A stretch of 64,000 nt of DNA. Origin: Hwanghaeella sp964350445 (GTDB lineage Bacteria > Pseudomonadota > Alphaproteobacteria > UBA8366 > Aestuariispiraceae). A program made the position numbers and the translations under genes. The notes beneath the pieces were generated by a model. It worked only from the letters and a program-made list of their open reading frames with translations, was not told the origin of the DNA and did not search any database. Shown piece by piece: positions 1 to 11,200 of the stretch (position 1 is the stretch's first letter; each line of letters opens with the position of its first letter). The stretch is taken from positions 1 to 64,000 of the forward strand of contig CAYGKA010000018.1 of the NCBI GenBank assembly GCA_964350445.1, in the 5' to 3' direction.

Positions 1-384
1 ACTCGCGGTTCTCAATCGATAATCATGAAATGCGTTGCCGTCTCTTTCCGCTAAGGCCTTCGCAACATCCACGAGCGCGAAAAGTTTCGGATGTTGCGGA
101 TCATAGGTGAAGCAGCCCCTTTTGACCCACCGTTCGAATAGATCCCCAATTGGCAGCCCGGTTGCCGTTCCTTGTGCCTCGAGGAATTTTTTTCCTGCCT
201 CCCAATACCTGTGCCAGCCCAGTGTCTCGTATGTTTCGCGGCAAAAAAGGCTTTCGGTCTGTTTTGCATCCAAGCCGTTCAACCAACCATATAGGACAAT
301 CGACGAGTTCAAATTGCGCAAGGGAGACAACAAATTTTTCCCGTCGACTTCACCCGCAAGCACATCTGGCATATAGCCCCGGAA
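1..384 (-). pseudogene. 3' part of WcbI-type gene, shifted frame, runs off the left edge
   Basis: Read on the minus strand from about position 384 to 1, this frame is open without a stop for about 124 codons. It continues the WcbI-type protein that starts at 1018. The text after the shift begins G-Y-M-P-D-V-L and carries the usual downstream features of that family, such as W-H-R-Y-W-E and Y-D-P-Q-H-P-K near the edge. Codon use matches the upstream half. The break lies in 377-390, where the minus strand has a run of eight T followed by CCGGGG. Removing one G restores a P-G-Y reading. This may be a sequencing error, a real mutation or slippage. The end of the gene is outside the window. Confidence 0.6.
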
Positions 385-1018
385 AAAAAATATTCGGGAA
401 AGGCAGCAGTTTGGAGTCCGGGTGCCGGTTCCGCTGAATGGATGCCCGGACCTCCTCCCCGATATGATCTTGGATATAAATGGTGCCGACATCCTCCAAT
501 ATCTCAGGGAGGACTGTGTCATACGGCACATAGTCCGCGAGTTGCAGACCCGACGCTTGGCCAACCTTCCATAGATGCCCGGCCAATCTCGCAAGGGCGA
601 TGCCCTGGCAGTTGCCAATGAAAACAATGTTCCGATGAATATCGGCCGTCGCCTTGTTCTCACCAAACTGAAGGAACATGGACCCGGCCGCCAAGTCCTG
701 TACGGCCTTTTGCCTCGACCGGTCCAATTCATACTGTTTGCGAAGCGCCTTTATCTCTTCTACGGCCTCATCTGAGAAAACCGATGGCGCGTTGATATCA
801 AGGTCAAAAATCTGCGCATTACCCCGAACGTATTCAATTTCGAACAAGGCCAGATCGAACTTCTTCGCTTCGACGTTCAGTTTGACGCCGATCTCCCAAA
901 TAATCCGAGAAAGCGGCTCTTTCTTCTTCGCATGATGAACAAGGGTCAAAGCCGCCTCGGCTTTGCCTTCGTTGACCAGCTGCAGTGATGATTCGAGCAC
1001 GAAATTTGCGATCGACAC
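350..1018 (-). CDS. WcbI-type polysaccharide biosynthesis protein, 5' part (frameshifted)
   Basis: This 222-codon frame starts at GTG 1018 with GAGGGG five bases upstream. Residues 1 to about 100 are helical and look like a TPR-type repeat region. From about residue 130 the strand-loop N-I-V-F-I-G-N-C-Q-G begins the WcbI domain (putative acetyltransferase or sulfatase-like enzymes of capsule and O-antigen clusters). The frame stops at 350 shortly after P-N-I-F-F-P-G, in the middle of the domain, while the next frame carries the rest. The protein as read is therefore truncated. Surface-glycan modification is known for the family; the substrate here is unknown. Confidence 0.7.
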   Translation of the reverse strand: MSIANFVLESSLQLVNEGKAEAALTLVHHAKKKEPLSRIIWEIGVKLNVEAKKFDLALFEIEYVRGNAQIFDLDINAPSVFSDEAVEEIKALRKQYELDRSRQKAVQDLAAGSMFLQFGENKATADIHRNIVFIGNCQGIALARLAGHLWKVGQASGLQLADYVPYDTVLPEILEDVGTIYIQDHIGEEVRASIQRNRHPDSKLLPFPNIFFPGLYARCACG

Positions 1019-1459
1019 CTGTACCCCTCTTCGCGTCGGTCGATCCTAAATATGCGCCGACGCTTGAAGTGAGAGATTCTTGATCCAAGGAATTTTCCGA
1101 CCTAGTCATTATCGACCATGATTCGATAGTGTTTAAGATCAACATTAGAATCAGGAATGCTGGCGTCAGCGCACACTGCTGACTAGGCGCATCGGCGCCT
1201 TTCGATGGATGTATCGAGTAAAAAGCCTTTAAGGGGGCGACGAGACCGGCGTGTCATCGGCAAAGACCGGCTCGTCCGCCGCTACATACCGGGTTATGGG
1301 ATGGGCCAGTAGTCCCGGGGAAGCCGACAGTCTGCCCTTCCAGTACGCCACGGCGCGGCGATCGAGATCTGTAGCCTCGCACTCCAACTAAACCCGCTTC
1401 AAAAGCAGCCATTCGACGAGAGGTCGAAAGACGACCAAAACCCCTTATGAAGGGCTGTT
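1019..1459. other. Gene-free stretch with two adjacent hairpins
   Basis: I see no supportable gene in these 441 bases between the WcbI start and the mfd stop. Two perfect short inverted repeats sit side by side: GTCAGC at 1165-1170 with GCTGAC at 1178-1183, and AGGCGC at 1185-1190 with GCGCCT at 1195-1200 followed by TTT. They could be a terminator or part of a small RNA. Short open frames here lack ribosome sites and recognisable protein text. Confidence 0.4.
1437..1454 (-). terminator. Possible weak terminator of mfd
   Basis: On the minus strand, just after the mfd stop, CCCTT and AAGGG form a short stem around a three-base loop (1441-1454), followed by TTTT. The stem is short, so this is only a weak candidate. 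Confidence 0.35.
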
Positions 1460-4954
<3,495 letters not shown>

Positions 4955-5004
4955 CGCACCGATCGGGCAGCGGACCCTAGAAATTGATCAGCAAAAACCG
5001 GGTC

Positions 5005-5340
5005 TCAGGATTCCCGCCGGCTAAAGGCCGTCAGGCGCGCCATGATCCCTTCATCCAGATTGGGCCAATGCGGCGCATCGCGCACCAGCATGGCATAGAG
5101 TTCCTGGTCCGGCACGGTGAGGACCATTTCGAACGCGTCGAGTTCCTCATCGGTCAGATCGGCCAAATACTTGTCCGCGAAACCGCCGACCAGAAGGTCC
5201 ATTTCCTTGATCCCGCGATGCCAGGACCGGAAGCGAATACGCTTCAGACGGTGGTCGCGCTCGGTATCTTCAACGGCATTTGCGTCCGCCCGATTGTCGT
5301 TGCTGGCGGATGAGCCTGCGCTGTCCTGTCCGTTCGACAC
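5005..5340 (-). CDS. sdhE: FAD assembly factor SdhE
   Basis: SdhE helps attach FAD covalently to the succinate dehydrogenase flavoprotein. The 111-residue product carries the R-G-x-x-E-x-D motif (R-G-I-K-E-M-D) that defines the family, followed by the usual helical bundle. I chose GTG 5340 because AAGGAG lies six bases upstream. ATG 5355 is in frame, but that AAGGAG would then be inside the gene. A much longer open frame up to 5793 runs into the recG coding strand and is not believable as protein. The first 30 residues are low-complexity and acidic. The gene is followed by mfd and diverges from recG. Confidence 0.9.
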   Translation of the reverse strand: MSNGQDSAGSSASNDNRADANAVEDTERDHRLKRIRFRSWHRGIKEMDLLVGGFADKYLADLTDEELDAFEMVLTVPDQELYAMLVRDAPHWPNLDEGIMARLTAFSRRES

Positions 5341-5557
5341 GGGTGTCTCCTTCATTTCGGTGCGATGGGATGCTCCCCCGTCGCCCGTCCGGTTGGGTAC
5401 ATCGGTGACAGCGGCAGGGCAAGCCGCTATCCGCCCCACGGTTCGCCACGGTTGTTGCTGTGGATATTCATCGCCTGACAATCGGGGCATGGTCGCCGAT
5501 AATCGCCCGTGAGGAAGCTGGTTCTTCGAAATTGGTTTGAAACGACTGCGGTCAATC

Positions 5558-7642
5558 GTGCGCCCCGAACTATTATTCCCTCTTTTCGCGCCTTTGAGCA
5601 GCCTTTCCGGCGTCGGCCCGCGTATCGCGAAGCTGCTGGAAAAGGCGGCCGGTCCGCATGTGGTCGACGTACTGTGGCATTTGCCGCGCGAAGTGGTGGA
5701 CAGAAGCTTCTCTCCCCCGATTGCCGAAGCGCCCTCGGGACGGATCGTGACCTTGACCGTCACCGTGGACAAGCACTTCCCGCCGCCCGACAAACGCCGC
5801 CCCTACCGTGTTCAATGCCATGACGACACGGGAATCCTGACGCTGACCTTCTTCCATGCCGACCAACGCTATCTGGAACGTGAATTGCCGGTAGGAGAAC
5901 AGCGGCTGGTCAGCGGCCGGATCGAGTATTTCCGGTCCGAGGCGCAAATCGCCCATCCCGACTTTATCGCCCGCCTGGACCAGGCCGATTCCATCCCCAA
6001 GATAGAACCGGTCTATCCGCTTACCACCGGCCTGACGCCCAAGGTCTTGCGCAAGGCGGTTCTTTCGGCCCTCGGCAAGGCCGCGGCGCTGCCCGAGTGG
6101 CTCGACCCCGCCTATTTGAAGCGGCAGGGCTGGCCGTCATGGCTCGACGCCATTCAGGCCGCCCATAATCCGGCAGCGGGATCGGATGTGAGTGCGCTTG
6201 CGCTGACGCGCCAGCGCCTCGCCTTCGACGAATTGCTCGCCAGTCAGTTGGCACTGGCCATCATGCGGGCGAAGGCGAAGAAGCTGCCGGGCCGCAAAAT
6301 CGAAGGGGACAAGCGTTTGCGCGCCCTGGCCTTGAAGGCATTGCCGTTCAAATTGACCGGATCGCAGGTCGACGCCCTGAAGGAAATTGGCATGGACATG
6401 GCCTCGACCAGCCGAATGCTGCGCCTGCTGCAAGGCGATGTCGGCAGCGGCAAGACGGTAGTCGCGCTTTTCGCGATGATGAACGCCATCGAATGCGGCG
6501 GCCAGGCCGCCCTGCTCGCCCCCACGGAAATCCTCGCCCGGCAGCACTACGAGACGATCGAGCCCCTGGCGAAAGCCGCCGGGATACGCATCGCAGTGCT
6601 CACCGGCCGGGACAAGGGCAAGGCGCGCAAGGCCTTGCTCGAGGAACTGGCGGCGGGCGAGATCCAGATCATGATCGGCACCCATGCGATCTTCCAGGAT
6701 GACGTCGCCTTCAAGGATTTGATGCTGGCCGTCATCGACGAACAGCATCGCTTTGGCGTGCACCAGCGCCTTGCTCTCGCGGGCAAGGGTAAAGGCGTGG
6801 ACATGCTGGTGATGACCGCAACGCCGATCCCGCGCACGCTGATGCTCAGCGCCTATGGCGATTTGGACGTCAGCCGGCTGCCCGACAAACCACCGGGGCG
6901 AAAACCGGTGGATACGCGCCTGCTGCCCAATACACGGCTGGACGAGGTGGCGAACGGTATCGGCCGGGCCGTCAAATCGGGCGCCAAGGTCTATTGGGTC
7001 TGTCCGCTTGTCGAGGATAGTGAGGTGTTGGACCTGGCCGCCGCGACGGAGCGTTTCGAGGACCTGAAACACCGGTTCGGCGAGGGTGTCGTCGCACTTG
7101 TGCACGGCAAGATGAAGGCGGCGGAGAAGGACGCCGCCATGGCCAGCTTCATCGACGGACCGGCTCAGATCCTGGTGGCGACGACCGTCATTGAAGTCGG
7201 CGTAAACGTCCCCGAGGCAACCGTGATGGTGATCGAACACGCGGAACGGTTCGGATTGGCACAGCTTCATCAGCTGCGCGGGCGGATCGGGCGCGGCGAA
7301 GCCGCCTCCACCTGTCTATTGGTTTACGGCAGGAACCTGACGGAAACGGCGGAACGGAGGTTGAAGACGATGCGGGAAACCGAGGACGGTTTCGTCATCG
7401 CGGAAGAGGACCTGCGCCTCCGCGGCGCAGGAGAATTGCTGGGCACGCGGCAGAGCGGCATGCCGGTCTTCAGATTGGCGGATTTGGCGGTCCACGGCGA
7501 ATTGCTGGCCGCGGCGCGGGACGACGCCCGGTTGATCATCGAACGCGACCCGGACCTGTCGAGCGATCGCGGGAAGGCGCTGCGCGTGCTGCTCTATCTG
7601 TTCGAACGAGATTCCGCCGTGGCGACCCTGCGATCCGGCTGA
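5558..7642 (+). CDS. recG: ATP-dependent DNA helicase RecG
   Basis: RecG remodels stalled replication forks and branched recombination intermediates. The order is a wedge/OB domain in the first third, then the helicase core: Walker A G-D-V-G-S-G-K-T near residue 291, D-E-Q-H near 393, T-A-T-P-I-P-R-T-L and Q-L-R-G-R-I-G-R-G. Length (694 residues) is normal. I prefer GTG 5558, giving M-R-P-E-L-L-F-P-L-F, a common N-terminus in alphaproteobacterial RecG. TTG 5537 in frame would add seven residues, and neither start has a strong ribosome site. It ends five bases from the convergent DUF502 gene. Confidence 0.97.
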   Translation: MRPELLFPLFAPLSSLSGVGPRIAKLLEKAAGPHVVDVLWHLPREVVDRSFSPPIAEAPSGRIVTLTVTVDKHFPPPDKRRPYRVQCHDDTGILTLTFFHADQRYLERELPVGEQRLVSGRIEYFRSEAQIAHPDFIARLDQADSIPKIEPVYPLTTGLTPKVLRKAVLSALGKAAALPEWLDPAYLKRQGWPSWLDAIQAAHNPAAGSDVSALALTRQRLAFDELLASQLALAIMRAKAKKLPGRKIEGDKRLRALALKALPFKLTGSQVDALKEIGMDMASTSRMLRLLQGDVGSGKTVVALFAMMNAIECGGQAALLAPTEILARQHYETIEPLAKAAGIRIAVLTGRDKGKARKALLEELAAGEIQIMIGTHAIFQDDVAFKDLMLAVIDEQHRFGVHQRLALAGKGKGVDMLVMTATPIPRTLMLSAYGDLDVSRLPDKPPGRKPVDTRLLPNTRLDEVANGIGRAVKSGAKVYWVCPLVEDSEVLDLAAATERFEDLKHRFGEGVVALVHGKMKAAEKDAAMASFIDGPAQILVATTVIEVGVNVPEATVMVIEHAERFGLAQLHQLRGRIGRGEAASTCLLVYGRNLTETAERRLKTMRETEDGFVIAEEDLRLRGAGELLGTRQSGMPVFRLADLAVHGELLAAARDDARLIIERDPDLSSDRGKALRVLLYLFERDSAVATLRSG

Positions 7643-7647
7643 AGCGG

Positions 7648-8385
7648 TCAACTGTCGCCTTTTTCCGGATCTACCGGCGGCGCCGCCGCATCCCGCCTCG
7701 CCAAATCCTCGAACTGTTCCTTGCTCAAGGTGGCGACCTGGCCCTTGTCGCGCGCGGCCGGATTGTAGGTCGGCGTGACAATTCCGGCGGAGATCACCAT
7801 CTTCACGGCATCCTCAACCGGCATATTCAACACGATAACCTCGCGACGGGGTACGAACAGTAGAAAGCCGGAGGTCGGGTTCGGGGTCGTGGGCAGGAAG
7901 ACGTTGATGTGGTCGCCTTCCAGCAATTCGGCGGCCTCGCCCTTGGTAGGCGCGGTCACGAAGGCGATCGCCCAAATGCCGCGGCGGGGATATTCAACCA
8001 GAACCGCCTGCCGAAAGGCGTCGCTCTGCGATTTCAGAACCGTCTCTATGATCTGCTTGCTGCCGTTGTAAAGCGTTCGGATGACCGGCATCCGGTTCAG
8101 CAGCATTTCCCAAAGCCGGATAACCCACCGGCCCAACAACCCGGCCGTCAAGGCGCCGACCAGTGTGATAAAGACAACAAGGATCAGAATGCCGAGCCCG
8201 GGAATGCCGATTTCGACGCCCAGCACATCCTTCATATAAGTGTCGGGATTGTACTTTGCCGGAACCAGCGGAACGATCTGATTATCGACGAATTCGATCA
8301 GCCACCACGCAACCGTGGCGGTAATGAAAATCGGGGCGGTTACCAGAAGTCCGGCGATGAAATAAGCGCGCAATTTGGCTAGCAA
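7648..8385 (-). CDS. DUF502 family inner-membrane protein
   Basis: The 245-residue protein has two N-terminal membrane segments (about residues 8-30 and 58-85), then a soluble domain with the DUF502 pattern: N-R-M-P-V-I-R-T-L-Y-N-G-S-K-Q, later P-N-P-T-S-G-F-L-L-F-V-P and a conserved M-P-V-E-D-A near the end. Its molecular function is unknown to me. It is convergent with recG, and the ends are only five bases apart. Confidence 0.88.
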   Translation of the reverse strand: MLAKLRAYFIAGLLVTAPIFITATVAWWLIEFVDNQIVPLVPAKYNPDTYMKDVLGVEIGIPGLGILILVVFITLVGALTAGLLGRWVIRLWEMLLNRMPVIRTLYNGSKQIIETVLKSQSDAFRQAVLVEYPRRGIWAIAFVTAPTKGEAAELLEGDHINVFLPTTPNPTSGFLLFVPRREVIVLNMPVEDAVKMVISAGIVTPTYNPAARDKGQVATLSKEQFEDLARRDAAAPPVDPEKGDS

Positions 8386-8523
8386 GGAAATATCTCCGGC
8401 AAAGGCGGCAAAGTGTCTGGTTGTAAGGCTTTCCGCACGGCCCCAGGAACCGTTGAACGGCGCCTCTCTTCATATAATGGTCTTAATGCTGCTTTGCACA
8501 ATAAAATCTATCCGAATGGACGG

Positions 8524-8561
8524 TAGTCTAATCTATCGCCAAGCCGGGGAAGCTAGTCTAA
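8524..8561 (+). repeat. Direct repeat upstream of the CRP-type gene
   Basis: TAGTCTAA occurs at 8524-8531 and again at 8554-8561, exactly 30 bases apart, between the DUF502 and CRP-type genes and just ahead of the latter's ribosome site. Spacing near three helical turns would suit two bound proteins on one face. No regulator can be named. Confidence 0.4.
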
Positions 8562-8592
8562 GTTACGCTCCATTAGCTTGGAGGGGAGAAAA

Positions 8593-9297
8593 TTGGTGGG
8601 CGCGACGGGGGAAATCCGCACGCTGAGCGGCATTAAATTGTTCGCTGGGCTTGAACCGGGACGAATGCAGGACGTCGAGTCACGCTGCCGCTGGCACACC
8701 TTCGCGAAAGACGAGCAGATCATCGACCGTGAGGACGATACGAAGGACGTATACTTTATAGTTTCAGGCAATGTGCGCGTTGTGAACTATTCCCTTTCCG
8801 GCCGCGAAGTCGCTTTCGAAGATATCCGTTCAGGCAGTATTTTCGGCGAATTGGCCGCCTTGGACGGCGAACGCCGTTCCGCCAATGTCGTCGCCCTGAC
8901 CATGACCGATGTCGCCACCCTCACCCGCAGCAAGTTCGAGGAAGTCCTGGCCGAAAACCCGGATGTCGCCATGCGTTTGATGCAACGTTTGGCGCAGGTC
9001 ATCCGTGCCTCGACCGACCGGATCATGGACCTGAGCACGCTCGGCGCGAACAACCGCGTCTACGCTGAATTGCTGCGCCTGGCCCATGAGGGTGAGCTCG
9101 ACGACAATACCGCTGTCATCAAACCCGTGCCGATCCATGGCGATATCGCCAGCCGGGTCAGCACCACGCGGGAAACGGTCGCCCGCGTGCTCAGCGATCT
9201 GTCCAAAAAAGGGCTGGTCACCCGCGAGGGAAGCCAGCTTCACCTGCACGACGTCATGCGCCTGCAGGAGATGGTGGAAGAGTTCCGTGGCGATTGA
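8593..9297 (+). CDS. CRP/FNR-family transcriptional regulator
   Basis: The first part is a cyclic-nucleotide-binding fold with G-S-I-F-G-E-L-A-A-L and, ten residues later, R-R-S-A. This matches the phosphate-binding cassette (Glu, Arg, Ser) of cAMP receptors. The C-terminal winged helix has a recognition region R-V-S-T-T-R-E-T-V-A-R-V-L. No cysteine cluster of the FNR oxygen-sensing type is seen. I chose TTG 8593 (GTG 8596 is also possible) because GGAGGGGA sits about eight bases upstream; an in-frame TTG at 8578 would lie ahead of that site. The next gene starts inside its last codons. A perfect CRP-type box lies at 48129-48144. Confidence 0.88.
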   Translation: MVGATGEIRTLSGIKLFAGLEPGRMQDVESRCRWHTFAKDEQIIDREDDTKDVYFIVSGNVRVVNYSLSGREVAFEDIRSGSIFGELAALDGERRSANVVALTMTDVATLTRSKFEEVLAENPDVAMRLMQRLAQVIRASTDRIMDLSTLGANNRVYAELLRLAHEGELDDNTAVIKPVPIHGDIASRVSTTRETVARVLSDLSKKGLVTREGSQLHLHDVMRLQEMVEEFRGD

Positions 9298-9913
9298 CTT
9301 CAAAGGTTTGTTCAAGACCGCCTCGGCGGTTTTGCCGCTCACCCTGTTACTGGCCCTGGCGATCCTCACCGCCGCCCCCACGATCGCCGCCGCGGAAGAC
9401 GCCGTGGCCCGTATCGTGACGCGCGTGGCCGGCCAATTGCCGGAGGATGCCGTCATATGGGCGCGGCCGGCTGAAAAATCCGATTTGAACGACCGTCTGG
9501 CGGAAGAATTCCGCACCGTGATCGACCAAATCGGGCGTGCGCCATCGGGCGACGGCAAGGCGCCGGTGTATTCCCTGATTTTCGACGGCGGCGTCATGGG
9601 CGCCGTGGATCAGAGCGACACCACCATCGGCCGCCTTGAAGGCGACGCGGAAGGCAACCTGGATTTCCAGCTGAAACTTTGGTCTTCCGGCGGCGGCAGT
9701 TCCCTGTTTCAAGGAAAAGGAACGTCCGGCAACGTAACGCTGCGCGGGTTCCGGATGAACGCGTCGCTTCACTTGGACGACAAGGTGCTCTGGCAGGGAT
9801 ATGCGGCGACGAATACCGGAAGCGGCGATCCTTTCGACGTGCTCGCGCCCCTGGTTCAGGTGCTTGTCGACAGGCTTGATATCGACAGCGACGACCTCAT
9901 TCCGCTGCACTGA
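9287..9913 (+). CDS. Exported hypothetical protein coupled to the CRP-type gene
   Basis: I do not recognise this 208-residue protein. It starts with a hydrophobic signal peptide (about residues 10-35, ending A-A-A-E-D). The mature part is mixed alpha/beta and ends with a hydrophobic stretch before D-S-D-D-L-I-P. GTG 9287 is preceded by GGAAGAG and overlaps the end of the upstream regulator by 11 bases, so translation is probably coupled. Earlier in-frame codons lie inside the regulator gene. A periplasmic or membrane-linked role controlled with the regulator is inference. Confidence 0.75.
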   Translation: MAIDFKGLFKTASAVLPLTLLLALAILTAAPTIAAAEDAVARIVTRVAGQLPEDAVIWARPAEKSDLNDRLAEEFRTVIDQIGRAPSGDGKAPVYSLIFDGGVMGAVDQSDTTIGRLEGDAEGNLDFQLKLWSSGGGSSLFQGKGTSGNVTLRGFRMNASLHLDDKVLWQGYAATNTGSGDPFDVLAPLVQVLVDRLDIDSDDLIPLH

Positions 9914-10027
9914 ACCGGACTTTCCGAGCCGCACACAAAAAACCCCGGTCTTGGCGTTGACCACACCCCGTCGCGCGACTATGTTCCGCCCCGCTTCGGA
10001 AGCAGCGCCCCCTCGGCGCGTTACGGA

Positions 10028-10103
10028 GAGCCCTTAGCTCAGCTGGTAGAGCAACTGACTTTTAATCAGTAGGCCGTTGGTTCGAACCCAACAGGGCTCA
10101 CCA
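10028..10103 (+). tRNA. tRNA-Lys (UUU)
   Basis: The 76-base cloverleaf is complete: acceptor GAGCCCT pairs with AGGGCTC, anticodon stem ACTGA/TCAGT holds loop CTTTTAA with anticodon TTT, and the T arm is GTTGG/CCAAC around TTCGAAC. Discriminator A and CCA are encoded. Confidence 0.98.
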
Positions 10104-10317
10104 TTTTCCCCGCTTTTCCCGCCGCGAGGACCCCTCAACAGAAACTGTCTGCCAAACCCAGGCGTTCGGCACAGCATGCCCAGTCTCATGCCCCTCTTCC
10201 GGCGCTGTCTTGGCCGAATCATGCTCTTGCAAATACACGATCAAATCGCGGTGGAACCCGACCGGCGATATCTGTTTAGATTGCCTTCCATCGCCGTTGA
10301 ACGGTAGATAGATGTGT

Positions 10318-10337
10318 CGCCTATCGGACGGTAGGCG
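10318..10337 (+). promoter_or_regulatory. Short hairpin ahead of the 10362 gene
   Basis: CGCCTA at 10318-10323 pairs with TAGGCG at 10332-10337 around an eight-base loop, 24 bases before the start codon. It may be an operator or a leader hairpin; no T-run follows. Confidence 0.3.
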
Positions 10338-10361
10338 GTCTTGGGGTACGGAGATAGCGGC

Positions 10362-10871
10362 ATGTCGGACTTCGACTTTCGCAAAATGGCGGCCGACGCG
10401 AAGGCGGCCATGGCAGAGCGCAACAGCGAGATGGACTCCGCGCCCAAAAAGGCAAAGGCCGAGCGCGAGCACTATGTGAACCTGGCGGCAAAGCCCCTTA
10501 TCGAAGGCGTTATGCCGTTGCTTGAGAAGGCGTCCCAAGATTTCGCGGAAGAAGGGATTCTCTCCAGTATCACGACCGATTTTGAATCCGACCGCCACGC
10601 GGAACGGGACCCCTCGGTCAAGTTTCAATGCAAGGGCCCGCCGAACGCCGACGAAGGCTCGCTGTTTGAAGCCCGCCCGGTTTTCTTTACGTCGAACGGC
10701 AGCCGGATACGACTGGGGGTGGGAGATCATCGTTTCAGTCGACACGCCGACCGGAAGATCGCCGAAGACAAAGTGGGGAACCATGCGGCGCTGGTCAGGA
10801 TCGGCCTGGAAAGGGCTATCGAGTTCTACATGGAAGAATACGAGAAACATCGTCCAAAGATCTGTCGCTAA
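10362..10871 (+). CDS. Hypothetical protein, 169 residues
   Basis: I do not recognise this protein. It starts M-S-D-F-D-F-R-K and is charged and helical over the first 60 residues. A strand-rich middle (F-F-T-S-N-G-S-R-I-R-L-G) follows, then a helix ending E-E-Y-E-K-H-R. No signal peptide or membrane segment is visible. ATG 10362 has GGAG eight bases upstream; an in-frame TTG at 10341 lies before that site. Codon use fits a real gene. It lies between tRNA-Lys and a gap holding a long-range inverted repeat. Confidence 0.7.
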   Translation: MSDFDFRKMAADAKAAMAERNSEMDSAPKKAKAEREHYVNLAAKPLIEGVMPLLEKASQDFAEEGILSSITTDFESDRHAERDPSVKFQCKGPPNADEGSLFEARPVFFTSNGSRIRLGVGDHRFSRHADRKIAEDKVGNHAALVRIGLERAIEFYMEEYEKHRPKICR

Positions 10872-11200
10872 CGCAACAAGCCGCACCACCTTGCAACAGG
10901 GACGAAAACCGTCGCCGCGCGCGCCCGCCCCTGATTTTCGCGGATCAGCCGCGCTTTGGCTTTTCGTTTCCATCCCGGAAACCGAACTGATGAGGAACAA
11001 GAGCGGGCAAAACCTTACCCTGTTTTCGCCGGCATCCTTCTGAAGCGATGCAAGGATTTCGCTGAAGTGCCCCCGCCGTAGGATTGGACCTGCGTGGCTG
11101 TTTTCAAGACCAAGTAATCCGGCTGCTCTATCCTTTTCCGTGCCCCCGTCATGGCCCACAATCCTTGCATTCAGAGTGATCCGCCGTCGGGGGAAATATC
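10872..11200. repeat. Gene-free stretch with a long-range 11-bp inverted repeat
   Basis: No gene is supported in this 329-base gap. ATGCAAGGATT at 11048-11058 is matched perfectly in inverted orientation by AATCCTTGCAT at 11160-11170, 30 bases before the dehydrogenase start. GTGCCCCCG also occurs twice between them in direct orientation (near 11067 and 11143). The arms could be two operator halves for looping, or the base of a large RNA stem. Confidence 0.45.

Noticed and set aside
5341..5793. N-terminal extension of sdhE to 262 residues
   Set aside because: The extension runs through the recG control region and coding strand and does not look like protein; AAGGAG before GTG 5340 sets the start.
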